64,000 bases of DNA. Source: Siniperca chuatsi. Its lineage: Eukaryota; Chordata; Actinopteri; Centrarchiformes; Sinipercidae. Shown one piece after another: positions 12,432 to 25,928 of this stretch. Position 1 is the stretch's first letter. Each line of letters begins with the position of its first letter. The notes under the pieces were generated by a model. The model did not search any database and was not told the DNA's origin. It worked only from the letters and a program-made list of their open reading frames with translations. The stretch lies in contig NC_058055.1 in assembly GCF_020085105.1 (NCBI RefSeq), forward strand, positions 11,795,822 through 11,859,821, read 5' to 3'. The position numbers were made by a program, and so were the translations under genes.

Positions 12432-13138
12432 GTGAGACTTTGATGGTGACTACACTGTTGACTGTACGCGAATAGGTGGCCATCTGGTAGATAGTATCAC
12501 TTTCATAAATGTGACTCGCGGTTTTAAGGGGGTTCGGGCAGCAGCATATCGAGGTAGGTACTTGACTGTATGTCTAATATCGCTTTTTGGCCGGAGTGGA
12601 GCTGAACGTTTAGTCGACGTTTCCGTCTTCTGGCCCGCGATAGAGAAGCTAGGAGCTAGCTTGCTAAATAGATAACTATCCAACACGGGGACTCCTAAAC
12701 TTTTCAGGTCAGTAACCCCTGAGTAGATACACTAAAGATGTCAGATCCCTAATCTGATAATGGCGTAAGTTTGTCCTAGAGACTAAAACGGAGACTTTCT
12801 AGTATTATTGTAACATTATGTTAGGAAATGACAATGGAAAGTAAGGGGTTATATTGATTTTTTTTTTTTTTTTTTTGACGTGCAGGTCCCTGGACTTACG
12901 TTTGACAATCCCAGAAGCATAACTTAGTAGCTGTGTTGGTATGAGTGACTTTACTTTGCAGTTCTCAGTGTGTGATTGCATCAATGGGGAGACACTGACC
13001 TTTATCTAACATTGTTCACCATACATCAAAGGATTTATACCATTCATAGTTCAAAGTTTTTTATTTGACAGATGTTTTCTGTGACTTTCAGATCCAGAAG
13101 AATTTCCATGTCTGCATCAGTGCTGGAAACCAAAAGAG

Positions 13139-15691
13139 ATGTCTGTTGATGAGGATACTGTAAAAACTGGCAGTCCACAGGCCAGCTCAACATCATCTCT
13201 GCAGCTATCAGAATGTACCGGAGGTTACAGCAATATATCTGTGATGGTGGAAGGTACCGCAGCCACCCCTGATTTTGCAGCTGCTTGTCCTGTTCCGGGC
13301 ACTGAAGCCTCACCAAAACACACCAGCACGACTAAAACGCGTACCCACTCAGACGATGCTGAACAGAGAGCCAGAGGGAACGAGAATAACATCAATCGCA
13401 GGAGCAGCTTTCATCATTCCAAACAACAGCAACAAACGAAACTAACAAAGCGTCGCAACACAGCAAACTCTAGTTTCAAGCATCCGACATCTGGCAAGAG
13501 GAGACGAAGGGCCAACTCTGAGAGTGACTCCGTCCTGCCTACCAACTTCCTCCTGGGTGGGAACATTTTTGACCCACTGAATCTCAACAGCCTGCTGGAT
13601 GAGGAGGTCAACAGGGCACTGAATGCAGAGACCCCCAAATCCTCCCCGCTGCCAGCGAAGAGTCGAGACCCTGTGGAGATCCTCATCCCCAGAGACATCA
13701 CAGATCCGCTGAACCTGAACAGCGGGATAGCAGGCAGCAGCTTTTTGGTGTCTCCCTACAAGAGTGGTGGCAGGAAGAGACACCGCAACAGACACCATGG
13801 AGGTGGAGGTGGTGGTGGTAGTGGGATTTCAACCACACAGATCAACCTCTCAGAATCTGGAAAAAGTGAGGTTAAAACTGGCACCTCCACACCGCTTCCA
13901 GGTATGTTAGCCTCATGTTCTACACTAGATGTCTCAAAAGAGTCCAACAGTTTCTCCAGTGTCGCAGGAGATTCCCATGAGCACTCAGCTGACAACTCAG
14001 CCAGTGGCAAGGAGGATATGACATCTGTATCTATGGAGGACTCCACTTCCTCCATATTGGGGGGGCCAAACCAGCACACAAGCAGACGCAAGCGTAGACG
14101 CAACTCTGGCAAAATGGAGCCCCCTGTGACCCATTCTACGCCAATTGGAAAGTCAGGATCTGGAGACAGGAGTTGTGGTACAGGGGGACCGAAAAATGCT
14201 CAGTCCTTCCAAACACCAAGGAGTGGTCCCAAAACGGGGCCAGGAGGTCGCCAGCACCAGCAGCCCCACAATCAGGCGAAGGAGCAACAGAAGAAGTTCC
14301 AGTATGGAAACTACAATAAGTATTATGGCTACCGCAACCCAGGAGCTAGTGAAGACCCACGGGTACGTGTGCTTCGTCCAGAATGGTTTGAAGGTAAAGA
14401 CGTTCTGGATTTGGGGTGCAACTCAGGCCACCTAACACTTTATATTGCCAAAATGCTAAGACCTGCCCGCATATTGGGTCTGGATATTGACAGTGGTCTG
14501 GTACATGCAGCCCGTAAGAACATCAGACATTATCTATCTGAACTGCAGACCCAAGAGGCCAGGCGTGCAATGCAGAGCACTAAACAGGAGGACAGGAATG
14601 GTAATGGCACAGACAAGAAGCACAATGAAGCAGAGAGCAGGGATGAAAATGGGAAACCAGTGAAAGGAGAAAGTGGCCCTGCAGAGGCTGTAAATGACAA
14701 TGACTCCTGTCACACACACGAGGCAGGGACCCAGAGGCAGGACAGCAAAACAGATGAAATGGAGCAGGAAGATTGTGATTCAACCCCCGCTGATCACTCT
14801 GTGAGCTGCTCTTTTCCTGTGTCCCTTCGGATCTCCAGGGGGCCCATAGCTGCACCTCCACTGACAGAAACATCCACCACACGGCCGGGGGAGTTCCCCT
14901 CAAATGTGTCCTTCATCAAGGTAAGAGGGCATTCTCTGTGTGAACATTTGGTGGCAGCATGTATGAGGTTGTCATGTTATTGCATCTCGGGAGCTTATAT
15001 TACGGTCAAAACAAAATCTGTATTTCACAATTATGAAGCGTTATGTCTGCATCTTATATATTCATTGAGACAAACAGCATGATGTAAAGAAACTAGACCT
15101 CATTCATTGTAAAACATTTTATAACGCACCCAAAAACACTTATTAGGAGAGAGGCTGCATGTTACGGGAAACACTGTTATGTCTGACTGACTTCACAAGA
15201 GGACTTAATATAAATTGTGGACCTCCTTATTCTCCCTGGAACCAGATAATGGTAATTGTCTTGCTTCTAAATTAGGGATAGCATTGTCACAGCACAGTCA
15301 GTTCCATTATAGCATGCAGGTTGCACCACGTTGCAATTTAAACTTAATAGGAAAAAGAATAGCAGTTTTTGAATATCGTGCAAAGTTAACATTGTTAGTA
15401 TATATTGATGTTAAAATTGAGTCTCACAGATTTCATATTAAATAATTGTCATTAGGTCTACAACAGTGAATAGATTAAACATGTACAGTAGATCTTTCAG
15501 GACATTGGTCCACGTTTGCATGATTGGATGCACTGTTGGAAAGTTTCAACAACTTTGGGAAATTTAAGATACATTTGGGAATCACCTCTTAACCATTTAA
15601 TTAAATTTCAGTGCAGTTGTTGTGTTCTTGTTTAACAAAAGCTACTCTGCTCCTAGTCAAAAGCACCCAGGTTTTTCCCTCTTATTAAGAA

Positions 15692-15749
<58 letters not shown>

Positions 15750-18473
15750 TATATATATAATTAAAAAATAAGGAAGCATCGGCACCATTTCATTTTCTGA
15801 GTCACTTCATTTATCTTGAGTTTATCTTCACTTAAACTGTGAGTATGGTGAGTATGAGTATGGTGGGAATTACCACTAGTTTGTCCACCCTTACATTTTT
15901 GTGTCTGTTGCACACCCCATTGTGTGTGTTTCCAACCAGAGGCTCACTATTCTCTGAGGCTGCCAGTGATGTTGGGAACTGAAAGATGGAAGCCAAGAGG
16001 AAGTCTGTCCTTTTCACCAGATTGAGGTTGCGATGTGGCTGGAAGCATTTCTAATGGCATCGACCTGCATCGATCACATGCCACCCTTGGTTGAGAATTT
16101 GACAAATATTACATACACAATATGACAGCTTTTCTTATATAAATATAAAGGTTTCTATTATATAAGGATCTATTTTGTTGTTTGAATTTCTATAGAAGTT
16201 TCTTCACTCCACTGGCTTTGTGTAGGCAGCTACATGAATTGGTTAGATGCAGAAACCATAGAGTTTCTGAATGAAATCGATAACTGCCTCCTCCCTTCTA
16301 TGAGCATTAGAGATAATGGCAGTGCACACAGAGCTTATCCTGTAAATTAGTCAAAAGCCTCAAGAAGAGTGCCTGAGCCCCCTCAGCCTGCACAGTACAA
16401 GATGAATTGGAAGGAGTAATGTCAGGCTGCCTACTATTTGTTTGGCAAACCTACCCTGGTATCAAGTTATAGTGTGGGAAATTATAGGAAGGCATATTTG
16501 ATTTAATAAAGCAGGTGTTTTTTACTTCTTATTGCTAAATTCTCATCTGTTCCCACATTATTGAATTACCAAATATAGTTTCAGTAATTAGGAGGGAAAT
16601 CTTGACACTTTTATAACCATTCTTGGATGTGTGATAGACCATACCCCAGCTATTGCTATTGACACCTGTGCTTTTCCTGGCATGACATTTCAAATTGTCT
16701 TGTATGAAAAATCTTTGGTCTGATAATCAAGTTACCCAAACTTTGTTCTCGGTTGTCTTCTGTTTAAAGGTTAAAGGGTGATGCGGATCAAATAACACTC
16801 GCCTTCTGGTTCTTCTCAACTCTGTTCTTCTGTCCTCTGTTCTGCTTTTTCTCATTCAGCATCAAACATGTATTTCATGCTTGGCTCTTCCTGCTCTACA
16901 CTGCCAGCAGTTATATTATAATCAGGACTATCTGTGTACTGTAAACTACCAACTGTGACCTTTTGCCATCTCTATTCTCTACATTCAGTTCTGCAAGAAC
17001 GAATACTTTTGTTTACATTCACTAATGATCATTCTTAATTTTGATTAATCAGTATTGAAATTTATCGTAGAAATGGTTTCAGTCGTAGTCATCTGGACAC
17101 TGTTTTCAGAATCAAGACGTTTGGCTCCCATCCGGAAGTCATTCTCATTCGGATGGGAGCCGAAACGTCTTGATTCTGAAAACAGTGTCCAGATGACTAC
17201 GACTGAAACCCTTTCTACGATAGAACACTCCTGGACGAATGAGGGACTACACCGCAGTATTGAAATTGTTTTTGATTATTCTTTTTTCTATAAAAGGTCA
17301 GAAAATATTGACAAATTCTCAAGTTCCCAAAGACTCAGATGACATATTCAGTTTGCTTATTTTGTCTGAACAACAGTGATTATATTTACAGTGGTGCAAA
17401 ACAGAGAAAAGCTCCATATCTCCACATTTGAGAAGTGGGAGCCAGCTAAAGTTTGGCATTTTAACTTGATAAATGACTGGAAATGACAAATCGATTATTA
17501 CAACAAATCCCTTTTGGGTCTTCTCTACACCCAAGTATTCATATTAATCTTGCACTATTTGTAAGTCAAATGGTTTCACAGAGCAACAGTAAAATTTGGT
17601 GGGGATTCCTCCTCAATAGCGTGTGTTTGTGTATGTTGCATAGCCTTGCCACCAGCTTGTACTAGAAGATCACTTGTTTAATCTTTATAAGAGCCAAAGA
17701 GTCAGTATCACACAAAATTATGTTTAGTTTTTGTTTTAATATATGATTACAGGATGCATTTAAAAATCTCACTTGAAGCTTCTCAGTGTTATGGACTTCA
17801 CTTTTATTGTTTTTATTCATCCTCTTTACTTTATTACAGTCATAGTGCTGAGCAGCACAAATAGTTTGTCCTGTCAAGGCCATGTTTTTCTCACCCAACA
17901 CTTTCTCTCCTGTAGGCCAATTATGTACTGGAGAACGATAATCTTCTTTTGACTCAGCGGCCAGAGTACGATGTGATCATGTGCCTGAGCGTTACCAAAT
18001 GGGTTCACCTGAACTGGGGAGACAGTGGCCTCAAGCGGCTCTTCAAGAGAGTCTACAGACATCTCCGTCCTGGAGGCATGTTCATCCTGGAGCCACAGCC
18101 TTGGGAGTCGTATGTGAGGAGGAAGAAGCTGACGGTAAGAAACTGAGATGACAGGATTTTAAAGCTTGGTATGATTGGCTGAAATATAAGAAATATTTGT
18201 TTTCCCTCTCACTTGACAGGATAACATTAGCAGGAATTATCACAGCATCCGCCTCAAACCTGACCAGTTTTCATCATACCTTACAACTGAGGTGGGCTTC
18301 TGCAGTTTTGAGTACCTTGGGGCCCCCAAGTGTTCAATAAGAGGTAATTCACCCATTTGTCAGAACAAATTCATGCATTACATGTTATTCACCACTGTAG
18401 TTTGATGTCATGTTAAACTTTTCTTTCTGTTACAACAGGTTTTCAGAGGCCAATCTACTTATTTCACAAATGA
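13139..18473 (+). CDS. mepce: 7SK snRNA methylphosphate capping enzyme (MEPCE/BCDIN3)
   Basis: SAM-dependent methyltransferase that caps the 5' gamma-phosphate of 7SK (and U6) RNA and, with LARP7, stabilises the 7SK snRNP that restrains P-TEFb in the nucleus. Coding exons: 13139-14920, 17916-18134, 18220-18343, 18439-18473 (2160 bases, 719 residues; all junctions GT-AG and in phase). Family blocks seen: FKHP plus a KRRRR basic patch (residue 113 on), [35 protein letters not shown], a polyglycine run, [14 protein letters not shown] (near 387), SAM motif [13 protein letters not shown] (422 on), [19 protein letters not shown], then exon-3 [13 protein letters not shown] and RHLRPGG, ending [11 protein letters not shown]. 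Compared with the human protein as I remember it, an acidic, low-complexity linker between the SAM motif and the GPIAAP block is about twice as long. Exon 1 is noncoding (12431 donor). Confidence 0.95.
15694..15759. repeat. (TA)n microsatellite in mepce intron
   Basis: About 66 bases of near-perfect TA dinucleotides with one AA interruption, in the large intron between coding exons 1 and 2 of mepce. Confidence 0.95.
17064..17254 (-). repeat. fold-back repeat, copy A
   Basis: A nearly perfect inverted repeat: arms of roughly 70 bases (left from 17064 GTAG...CATCCG, right CGGATGGGAGCCGAAACGTC... to 17221) around a loop of only about 15 bases, followed by a single-copy flank ending CGAATGAGGGACTACACCG. 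The reverse complement of the whole unit matches the second copy at 63543-63763, which keeps a longer loop. It lies in the mepce intron. The GATGGGAGCCGAAACGTC segment resembles motifs seen in Penelope-like retroelement terminal repeats; assignment is tentative. Confidence 0.8.
17296..17500 (+). repeat. fish repeat, second copy of the ATCGATTAAT family
   Basis: Contains TCTGAACAACAGTG, CACATTTGAGAAGTGGGAGC and GGCATTTTAACTTGATAAAT, the same ordered blocks as in the copy at 55829-56072. It is diverged and sits directly downstream of fold-back copy A in the mepce intron. Confidence 0.55.
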
Positions 18474-18936
18474 CCGCTCCTGCCTTGAAAATCATTGAAT
18501 GTGAGTAGCCTAAACCACCACCAGCCAGCTGCCCTGGACTGCAAGGAATCATCTGAAACCTTAACAGTTACTCCAGCTACTCAGATGCTGAAGATGAAAT
18601 TCAGAAAGGAGAATGGGTCCAAAAGTGGAATTAATTTTCTAAAGATGAGATCTGTAGAGAAGAGGCACCTATCAGAATCCTCTGTGACTACAAATTCTTA
18701 AAAACGTATGGCCTGAACTCAGATAGGACTCCACAATGTATAACCTGGAGCCAAACATCACAGTTTGGCCAGACTGTGGAAGAGGTGCTCATCTGATCAT
18801 TTCCTTGGACTATCCTAGTGCTAATGATGCCTCAGTTTGATGCACGGCCATAACATGTGTTTGAATATCTTTGACCATATATCTTTACTTTCATAACTTT
18901 GTTCTGTGCCACCACATCACCATACATTATACCTAT
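18474..18936 (+). other. mepce: mepce 3' untranslated region (proximal part)
   Basis: Directly follows the TGA stop at 18471-18473. I see no intron or new frame. The first AATAAA downstream is at 19323-19328, inside a repeat; another is at 22308-22313. The true 3' end of the transcript is therefore undecided. Confidence 0.4.
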
Positions 18937-19389
18937 CAGGGTTGGGCAATAGGGCAGACTTTTCCAATTGGCCACGATCACCACTTGAACTGGCGATAAA
19001 TGGTGTATTCACCACATTAGCTATGTGACCCATTGTGTGTTGCATCTGCAAAGCTGCAGTATACCACTGGATTACAAAGCCATTAAACAGATCATACTGA
19101 CATGATGTCTGTTGAAAAGCCACACTGGAGAGCAGGTAATGTGTTTTATGCTTTTAGGACACTGTGCAGGCTATCGGTGTATAAAGCCCTGTATTACCGG
19201 CTCCATTCCAACTACTGGTGGCATAGGAATTGTGCTCTTAGTGGTTAAATATCATGTTTGAAGCCTTGAATCCTGTTGCGGCAGACATAAATGCACATAT
19301 TTTGGTGAAATGAAAACAGCCAAATAAATTCCATCAGCCACAGAGTCGGTCTATAGCTGCTGATGTATTTGTCCCATCTCCCAACCCTA
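18937..19389. repeat. candidate TIR element (CAGGGTTGGG... ends)
   Basis: The left end reads CAGGGTTGGGCAATA and the right end CATCTCCCAACCCTA, so the tips are inverted repeats of about 10 bases. Fish hAT-type nonautonomous elements often have such ends. I could not recognise a clean 8-base target duplication, so the class is uncertain. Confidence 0.4.
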
Positions 19390-19661
19390 ATATATAGTTT
19401 GTCATTACTTTGCAAAATAGGCCTAAGAGCTGAATGAACTTTGATCTGTTACAGACCTGCAAAAATGTATAATTCCACATTTTGAAATGGACAATTGCAC
19501 AAACCGAAGACCCTATGAAGTGGAAAGTAGCTCGTCTAAGTGATAAAGACAATGATGCACGATGAGAAATGTGCATTCAAAGCAGCCAAAACAACAAACA
19601 TCCAGTGAAATAGTGAGTGCTTACTCAGTGCACAGCCAAGAAGTTTCAAGGTATTGTATTG

Positions 19662-19695
<34 letters not shown>

Positions 19696-22600
19696 TAGTA
19701 GTAGTAGTAGTCAATTCTTTAAAAACTGTCGTAATGAATAACGATGCAGTCATCAGATATTAGATTATGTCATTATAACATGGAGATAGTATTTAGTTTT
19801 AGCAGGCTTACTACCACTGGGAGGAGTACTTAGTATGGCACTTAAAACCTGACATCAGCTTAAATGTTAAATCCAAAAGTGCAAGTTAAAAAATCAGATT
19901 CCTACATTTTCAAGAGAAGAGTTTTAGCTGTTTTGATTGTAAACTTTCTACAAACCTTCAGGCCGGTTTAATTTACTTGAGAGCTTGAACTGTTTAGGAA
20001 GCAACAAATCACTTCATGGATTCTTTAAGCCTTTTCGATGCTCCATCCAAATGGTAGGGGGCACATTTGAGCTGTGATGACACCCAGGTGTTGGCTCAAC
20101 TCAAAATAATTCAGCACAGAGACCACAAGGAATATTTTGCTAGGTAGAGCTGTGAGTATGCAGTGATCTGTTTTTCTTTTTTCTAATGACAGTTAAGCCA
20201 TAGCCCCACCTTTTTATATGTTGTTTACAATGTCCTTCATGAGGTGCTGACTGAGAGTATAATTGAGTGTAAAATTGAAGGCAGAGACCTGTTATTAGAG
20301 AGTTGCTACAATGTCTTCAATGGTCTGACACATGCATTGTTTGGACAGGCATTAATTCAACAGCATCAGAATCATGTGTGATGCTTTTCTAGCTCCAGAG
20401 TTAGACTCAACTTCTGTAAGACTAAATTTTACATTTTTAGAAAATGGATTGTTACTAAAATGTCTGAAATATATCCATATGATTTTTTTTACCAAATTGA
20501 AATATTAATATTCTGTTTGTATTGAAGCGCTGCCAAAATATTTTATGGGTCTTTTCCTCTTGAATTTGACAAAATATGCCATGATCATCTTAGTCTTTGG
20601 CCTAATGAGGACAGTTATGAGTTAACATGATTGTATCTTTATTGGTGTGCACCGCTTATCTACATCCTTTCATTCTAAGTGGCTCGGACAGAGATTCTTC
20701 CTTTTTTGTTTGACTGGTTGAATTACAGCATTTGGCATACTAGGGTAGGAGATGATGATTTATGTTTCTATTTTAGTAAGTGATCAATGTAAATACGTTT
20801 GCAAATTTTGTTTTACTGTTGTCAATATTACGTTCATAACTGCTTTTGTCATTTTCCAGTGAATTTTTTTTTTTTTTTTTTTTTTTTTGGTCTTGTTTTC
20901 AAATGTTTGCTGCCAAGTTGTGAGTGAGTCACAAGTCAGAGTTTTTGTCCTAAAACGGATCGCTAATCCAGCTCTGTAACAACAAATGAATATGTACATT
21001 GCAAAGTTCTGATGTGTTCGCTTTGTTCTGTCCTGGCAGGCACATGGATTGTTAGATTGGCTCTTTATTTTTTTATAAACTGTTTGAAAGGAGTGTTGTT
21101 GTCAATGCACTCTCATTTCACTTCGTTTGATACTTCATTTGAAATTCTTCAAAATAGAAAAAAATTTGAATGCTTTTTCCATCAAATTTTTTATAACAAG
21201 TTGTGGAACACTGATTAACCTATAAAATGAAGCTTCAGGTTACATTTTGAATTGAAAGTGAATTGGCCTCAACCTCAGTTGACCTATCAGACAGGGCACC
21301 AAATCACACCTTTCTCCTAAACTCAGACAATCGGATTCTCAGGCTTAGTTCCGCCCACTGCTGTAATTTCAAGGGCATTTTGCTTTTTGCATTTTTAACA
21401 AAAGTATTTGTTCGTGCAGATCACATAATGGGCGTTTTGTGCTTTGCCACCAGTGTTAAAGATTGCACCTTACTGTCTCAGCAGCGGTATCTTACAGATT
21501 TTAACCCAGTAGGCCTGACTTGTAAATTCAGGTATCCAAGCTAAAGCATGTCTTTGCTGGAGATGTGAAATTGCACGTTGTCATACAGTGCTGTATAAAC
21601 TTTTTGTACTCCCCTTGATGTTTTGCCCAAATTTATTACTATTTCAAATTTGTGGTGCTCAGATCTCATATTCATGTTATAGTAGTGTACAATACAGTTT
21701 TGTGCAATATTTGCTCTTAAAAATTGTTATTCTGCCCTTTTAGCCATCTCATTGGAATGAATTTGAAAGTGTAGGATGGATTAAGAGGAGTGTAGTTTTG
21801 AATGTGAAAGGGTTTAGGGTCCAAGTTTTCATGTTGCAAAGAAAACAAAAAGTAAATATGACAAGATAAATTGCAGTGAAAGCACACCCATTGTATTTTT
21901 TTATTTTGTATTTATAGTTATGTATTTACGTGTTTTGTATTTGCAACGTGAAGACTGGGGACCCATTCTAAGATATGGATTTAGTGAATTATAGTATTTG
22001 GTTATCTGGCTTTTTGCTGAGAGAAAGCTCAGAGCTGTTCTGGGTTTTCTTTAACAATATTACGCAGATAACTTTATAATCCTGCTTGTTGCAACAGACC
22101 TGTGGGTGCCACAGAAAGTAAACTTCACATTCAGCACTGCTCACATTTTCTACATTTTCACTCATCCTATACACTAAAATCCCAGTGATTTCTTTAACAG
22201 CAAAGCAGTTTTCAATGGCAACTAATGTTTAAAACCTGTAGCTACAACCCACTTATAAGATTTGAGCAGCATTAGCAATGAAATCATCAAATATTTGTCA
22301 GAAACACAATAAAGCCCTGACAAAAAAAGTTTTCTAAGATGAAAGTACATAAAACTGTAGTGAAATAGCTAAAACTGGTTGCATTAAACAAAATAATGTA
22401 GCACAACTGATGCTCAAACTCAAGGGGTGTATGATTTTTAATGGCACTAAAATTTGTGTCTCCATGTTGAATTTGCACTGTTGACTCGAAGGAATTGAAC
22501 TAGTTTAGTACCTTTTTGCAGTTAAAGTTGATGTTTTACATGTACCTTAACTTCCCTAGAATCAGTTTTCTGGAAAAACTGTACCCCCTCTGTCAGGGAA

Positions 22601-25439
22601 GCTTTTCATTTTCATGCCTCTGAACAACAAGATATATCTGAATGTTTCTTTGTGTTTAACATTTTAATTGATTAAAAGTGGTTCCAGATTTGGTGGTCCA
22701 GTATTTGCTTATACGGCACCATATAAGGTTATTTAACTGAAATGTAATTTTTGGGTGGAAGTAAGTACAGACATTAAGGTATGGGATACTCTTTCCAATG
22801 TGTTTTTGCAAGGTTGATTGATGTCACCAGGATAGATATTTCAGGTATTTGGGATGTGTAGCCCTGTGACCTATTGCTGTGTGTTTTCTGGCTGCTGCTG
22901 TATAGAGGGAAATGTTATTTTGTGCAGTTTGTCTCCCTATAAAGGTCTACATCATCAAAGACCTACAGTCCAAAGTTTGGTTGCAACAGGGTGTGGACAC
23001 GCAAGCCAGTACAATAGCATCCCAATGATAGTGTTTATTGCAGGGCTATGGTAGTGGATTGCATAATATTGTACATGTGTTACTTCTGTTGTGTTGTACA
23101 GTGGCCATCATTAAGTATTCATTCATCTTCATTTTTTATACTTTTCTAAATGTGGTTGTTAGAAATACTCAATTTAAAATGTATTAATTTTATTGAGCCA
23201 AGAGTGTCTGTACATAAGCTTTATTCATTTACAGAAACATCTCATGTACATGAATTCAGACCCTGTGCTGTTACAGTATACTCTGTTGACCTCAAGGCAT
23301 ACTGTTTCTCTTCAAATTGACTGTCCTTCTGCAAATTAATTTTAGAGGACGTGATTTACAAATGTCAGAGCAAAAACCAAACCCTGAAGTCTAAAAGGAA
23401 GCGAGCTCAGGCAGTTGTAGTGAGAAACAGACGTGAGAAAGCGTGTAGAAACATTTGCTACACATTCAGGTGACAAAAGACCCAAAGGTCCACTCTTAAC
23501 AGAGCTTCATAGATGCTCTGCCGGAGAACTTGAGGACAGCTGGAGGACAGCTGTCTCTGCAGCGCTCCATCAATCAGGCCTTTATGGTTGTAAAAGTAAA
23601 AGGCCAAAGATTCAGCCTTTAGAATAACAACGACCAGAATCACAAGGCAGAGAACAACACTGGAGTGGTTGCAGGACAAATCTGAATTTCTGAGTGGCTC
23701 AGTCATGGTCTGGATTTGTACCCTTTTTGTTTGTTTATTTTTCTTGATGAGAAACTGGAAGTTGTAAAAGGTTTTTTGGTCAGGCTGTAAACTTAAATGG
23801 TGCCATCTAGTGAGGTGGAGGTCATTTTATTTTGTTCACTTATAATAATAATAATTTAAAAGAAAAACTTTAGTTTTAGGAATGACTCTCAACACCAAAG
23901 CAGAAGATACACTTGTACAACATTTGTACATGAAAGGTTGATATGGGTAAATGCTCATATATAATGGAGAAATGTCAAAGATCATCTTCGATCAATGCTT
24001 TTACACATTTCTTGATGATGCCGTGTGTTTCGTGATTGCTGGAGTCAATTACGTTTGGGCAGTTAGTAACTGCCCAATGTTAGTAACATTCAGTTAAAAC
24101 AATTACATATTCACAGTTACTTAACAGTAAAGACACCATTGAAATGTGCATTGTTAAAGTCAAGTGTCGACTGTTATTTCCTCTCTAATGAATAATTTCC
24201 ATTTTATTTTGATAAATCACTCAGACTTGAGGAATCACCCCTAACCAGGACTCGTATTACATGTAAGGGACATGGGCTTCAATGTTAAAGATCATAGTTT
24301 CCTGCTAGCATTAGAATATGTCTATGTGATTAATTTGTCTTCAACCACCCGCAGCATCTTCAAACCCTGATTTCTCTACTGTAATACAGGTATACACTGT
24401 TACAGGTCAAAAATGCATCCATTTTGTAATAACCTTCAGTTTTAAGCTGTTACTGTCAGCTTTGTGAAGACAGACAGCCTCATGTAAACAGGTTTGTGGG
24501 GGTTTACCCCTTTGTAGTTTGGTCACGCTGCGCTGTCTGAATAGTACAAAGATTCAACCCAGATGACAATGCAGGGCACAATACAGTGGCTCGTGTTTAC
24601 AAATAGCATCCATGCTTTTAACACCTACTAACCCGGGCCAGTCATCAGCCATCTTCAGTTCCTGGCTCAGTTAACTCTGGTACAACATTCAGTAACCATA
24701 TGGATAGTAACATGTTTAGATCATATAGTTAGTTGGTTACTAAATGTCAGTATTTAATCATTTATTATGACAGGCTTTTGTTGTCCAGTAATGGTGCTGG
24801 CTCAAACTGAGGTGAGTATATTTGTTTTCAACTGACAGTCATGTTGCTTCCTAAAAGAAAAATAAAACCACAAAACCAAAGTTCACCAACAAAGATTATT
24901 GACCTTACAGTCGGAGATAGGCGGACACTATGACAATGAATTTGCTTTGCAATCGTGACTGGTGGATCGTGACGTTTCCGTCTGTTCCAGACAATGTTGT
25001 CCGGACAGACAGAATGGTGAGATAACATAAACACAGACAAGAGACATAACACTTCATTCACAAAAGCTCTATTCCATCACAGCTATTTGGGTCAGTCACT
25101 TGACCGTTATTGTCTCCTGTCAGTACAGCGCTGAGTGAAAGCATGCCAGACTCAACTCAGACTGCTTTCCATGCTGTTATTTCCCCAAGGTCAAGCCAAG
25201 TGGGTAATGGGCTGCACATAGAGGTGTTAACACTACATTTAGATGTTTTTCAGATGTAAAGTGAAAGAATTACTTTGTGTTACATTTGGGACAGTATAAT
25301 TAAAGCTGATAGTGATGATAATGATGATCCTAACTAAACAGAAAAAAAGCAAAGTAAATTTATTTTCATGCATTTATTGGCAACACTGCATTTCAGAGAG
25401 TATGCAATGTAATGTTTTTACTTGACTTTCACTGCCTTA
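19390..25439. other. noncoding, possible long mepce 3' UTR then intergenic
   Basis: About 6 kb with no supportable exon. It contains a poly-T tract running into GTA repeats (19664-19710), a poly-T tract (20864-20888), and a perfect 23-base palindrome with 11-base arms at 24055-24077. Much of 19.9-23.3 kb is AT-rich and free of recognisable repeats, which would fit a long 3' UTR, but nothing here proves it. Confidence 0.45.
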
Positions 25440-25592
25440 AACATGTTCTTATTGAGACGTTTTACATGTGTATATGTTTGTTTTATATGTTATGTTTTGT
25501 TGTGTGTGGACCCCAGGAAGTGCAGCTGCTACTTTAGTGGCAGCTAATGGCTCTCCAAATAAAGAATAAAGTAGAACTAACTGTTCACAAAG
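25440..25592 (+). mobile_element. LINE 3' tail fragment
   Basis: GTGTGGACCCCAGGAAGTGC, then GCAGCTAATGGCTCTCCAAA and TAAAGAATAAAG, match the common fish LINE 3' end I remember as 'gaccccaggaagagtagctg ... agctaatggggatccaaataaa'. Only the terminal 3' untranslated part is present. It ends almost at the predicted poly(A) signal of the defensin gene on the other strand. Confidence 0.6.
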
Positions 25593-25594
25593 AA

Positions 25595-25600
25595 TTTATT
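25595..25600 (-). terminator. poly(A) signal for the beta-defensin gene
   Basis: On the minus strand this reads AATAAA, about 330 bases after the defensin stop codon. It is a canonical hexamer in the expected place; usage is inferred. Confidence 0.5.
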
Positions 25601-25928
25601 ATGAAACGGCATTAAATGTTAGATACAGGATCAGTCACACAAAGTTTCAAGCAACAATAACAGATCTATGAGCAACAGGATTGCAGCTGCACACCTAACA
25701 GCTGTAAAAGAGCTAGATCTAACTATATAAAGTGCACTTCAAAAGTACTCATTGTCAGATCACACAGTATGTTAGAAGTCCAAGAAGGGTTGATTGAGAG
25801 TAAAACAAAGTTGTCAAAATGGTTTATCCAGAAGAATGCTGCGTCAGTTACCAGGACCCCAGCTACCTGTACTGAAGAAATCAGCCCTCATGCTGTGACA
25901 TCTTCCAGGCGTCATCAGATGACAGGTG

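Noticed and set aside
13414-14112. Long minus-strand frames opposite mepce exon 2
   Set aside because: Shadows of the conserved plus-strand coding exon; the plus frame has clear MEPCE homology.
15694-15759. Possible regularly spaced array
   Set aside because: It is a plain TA microsatellite. No CRISPR-like array, operon, riboswitch or other prokaryotic feature is present in this vertebrate window.
17055-17342. 95-codon plus-strand frame with repeated wording
   Set aside because: It is just the fold-back repeat read through; the symmetry of the DNA creates the apparent protein.
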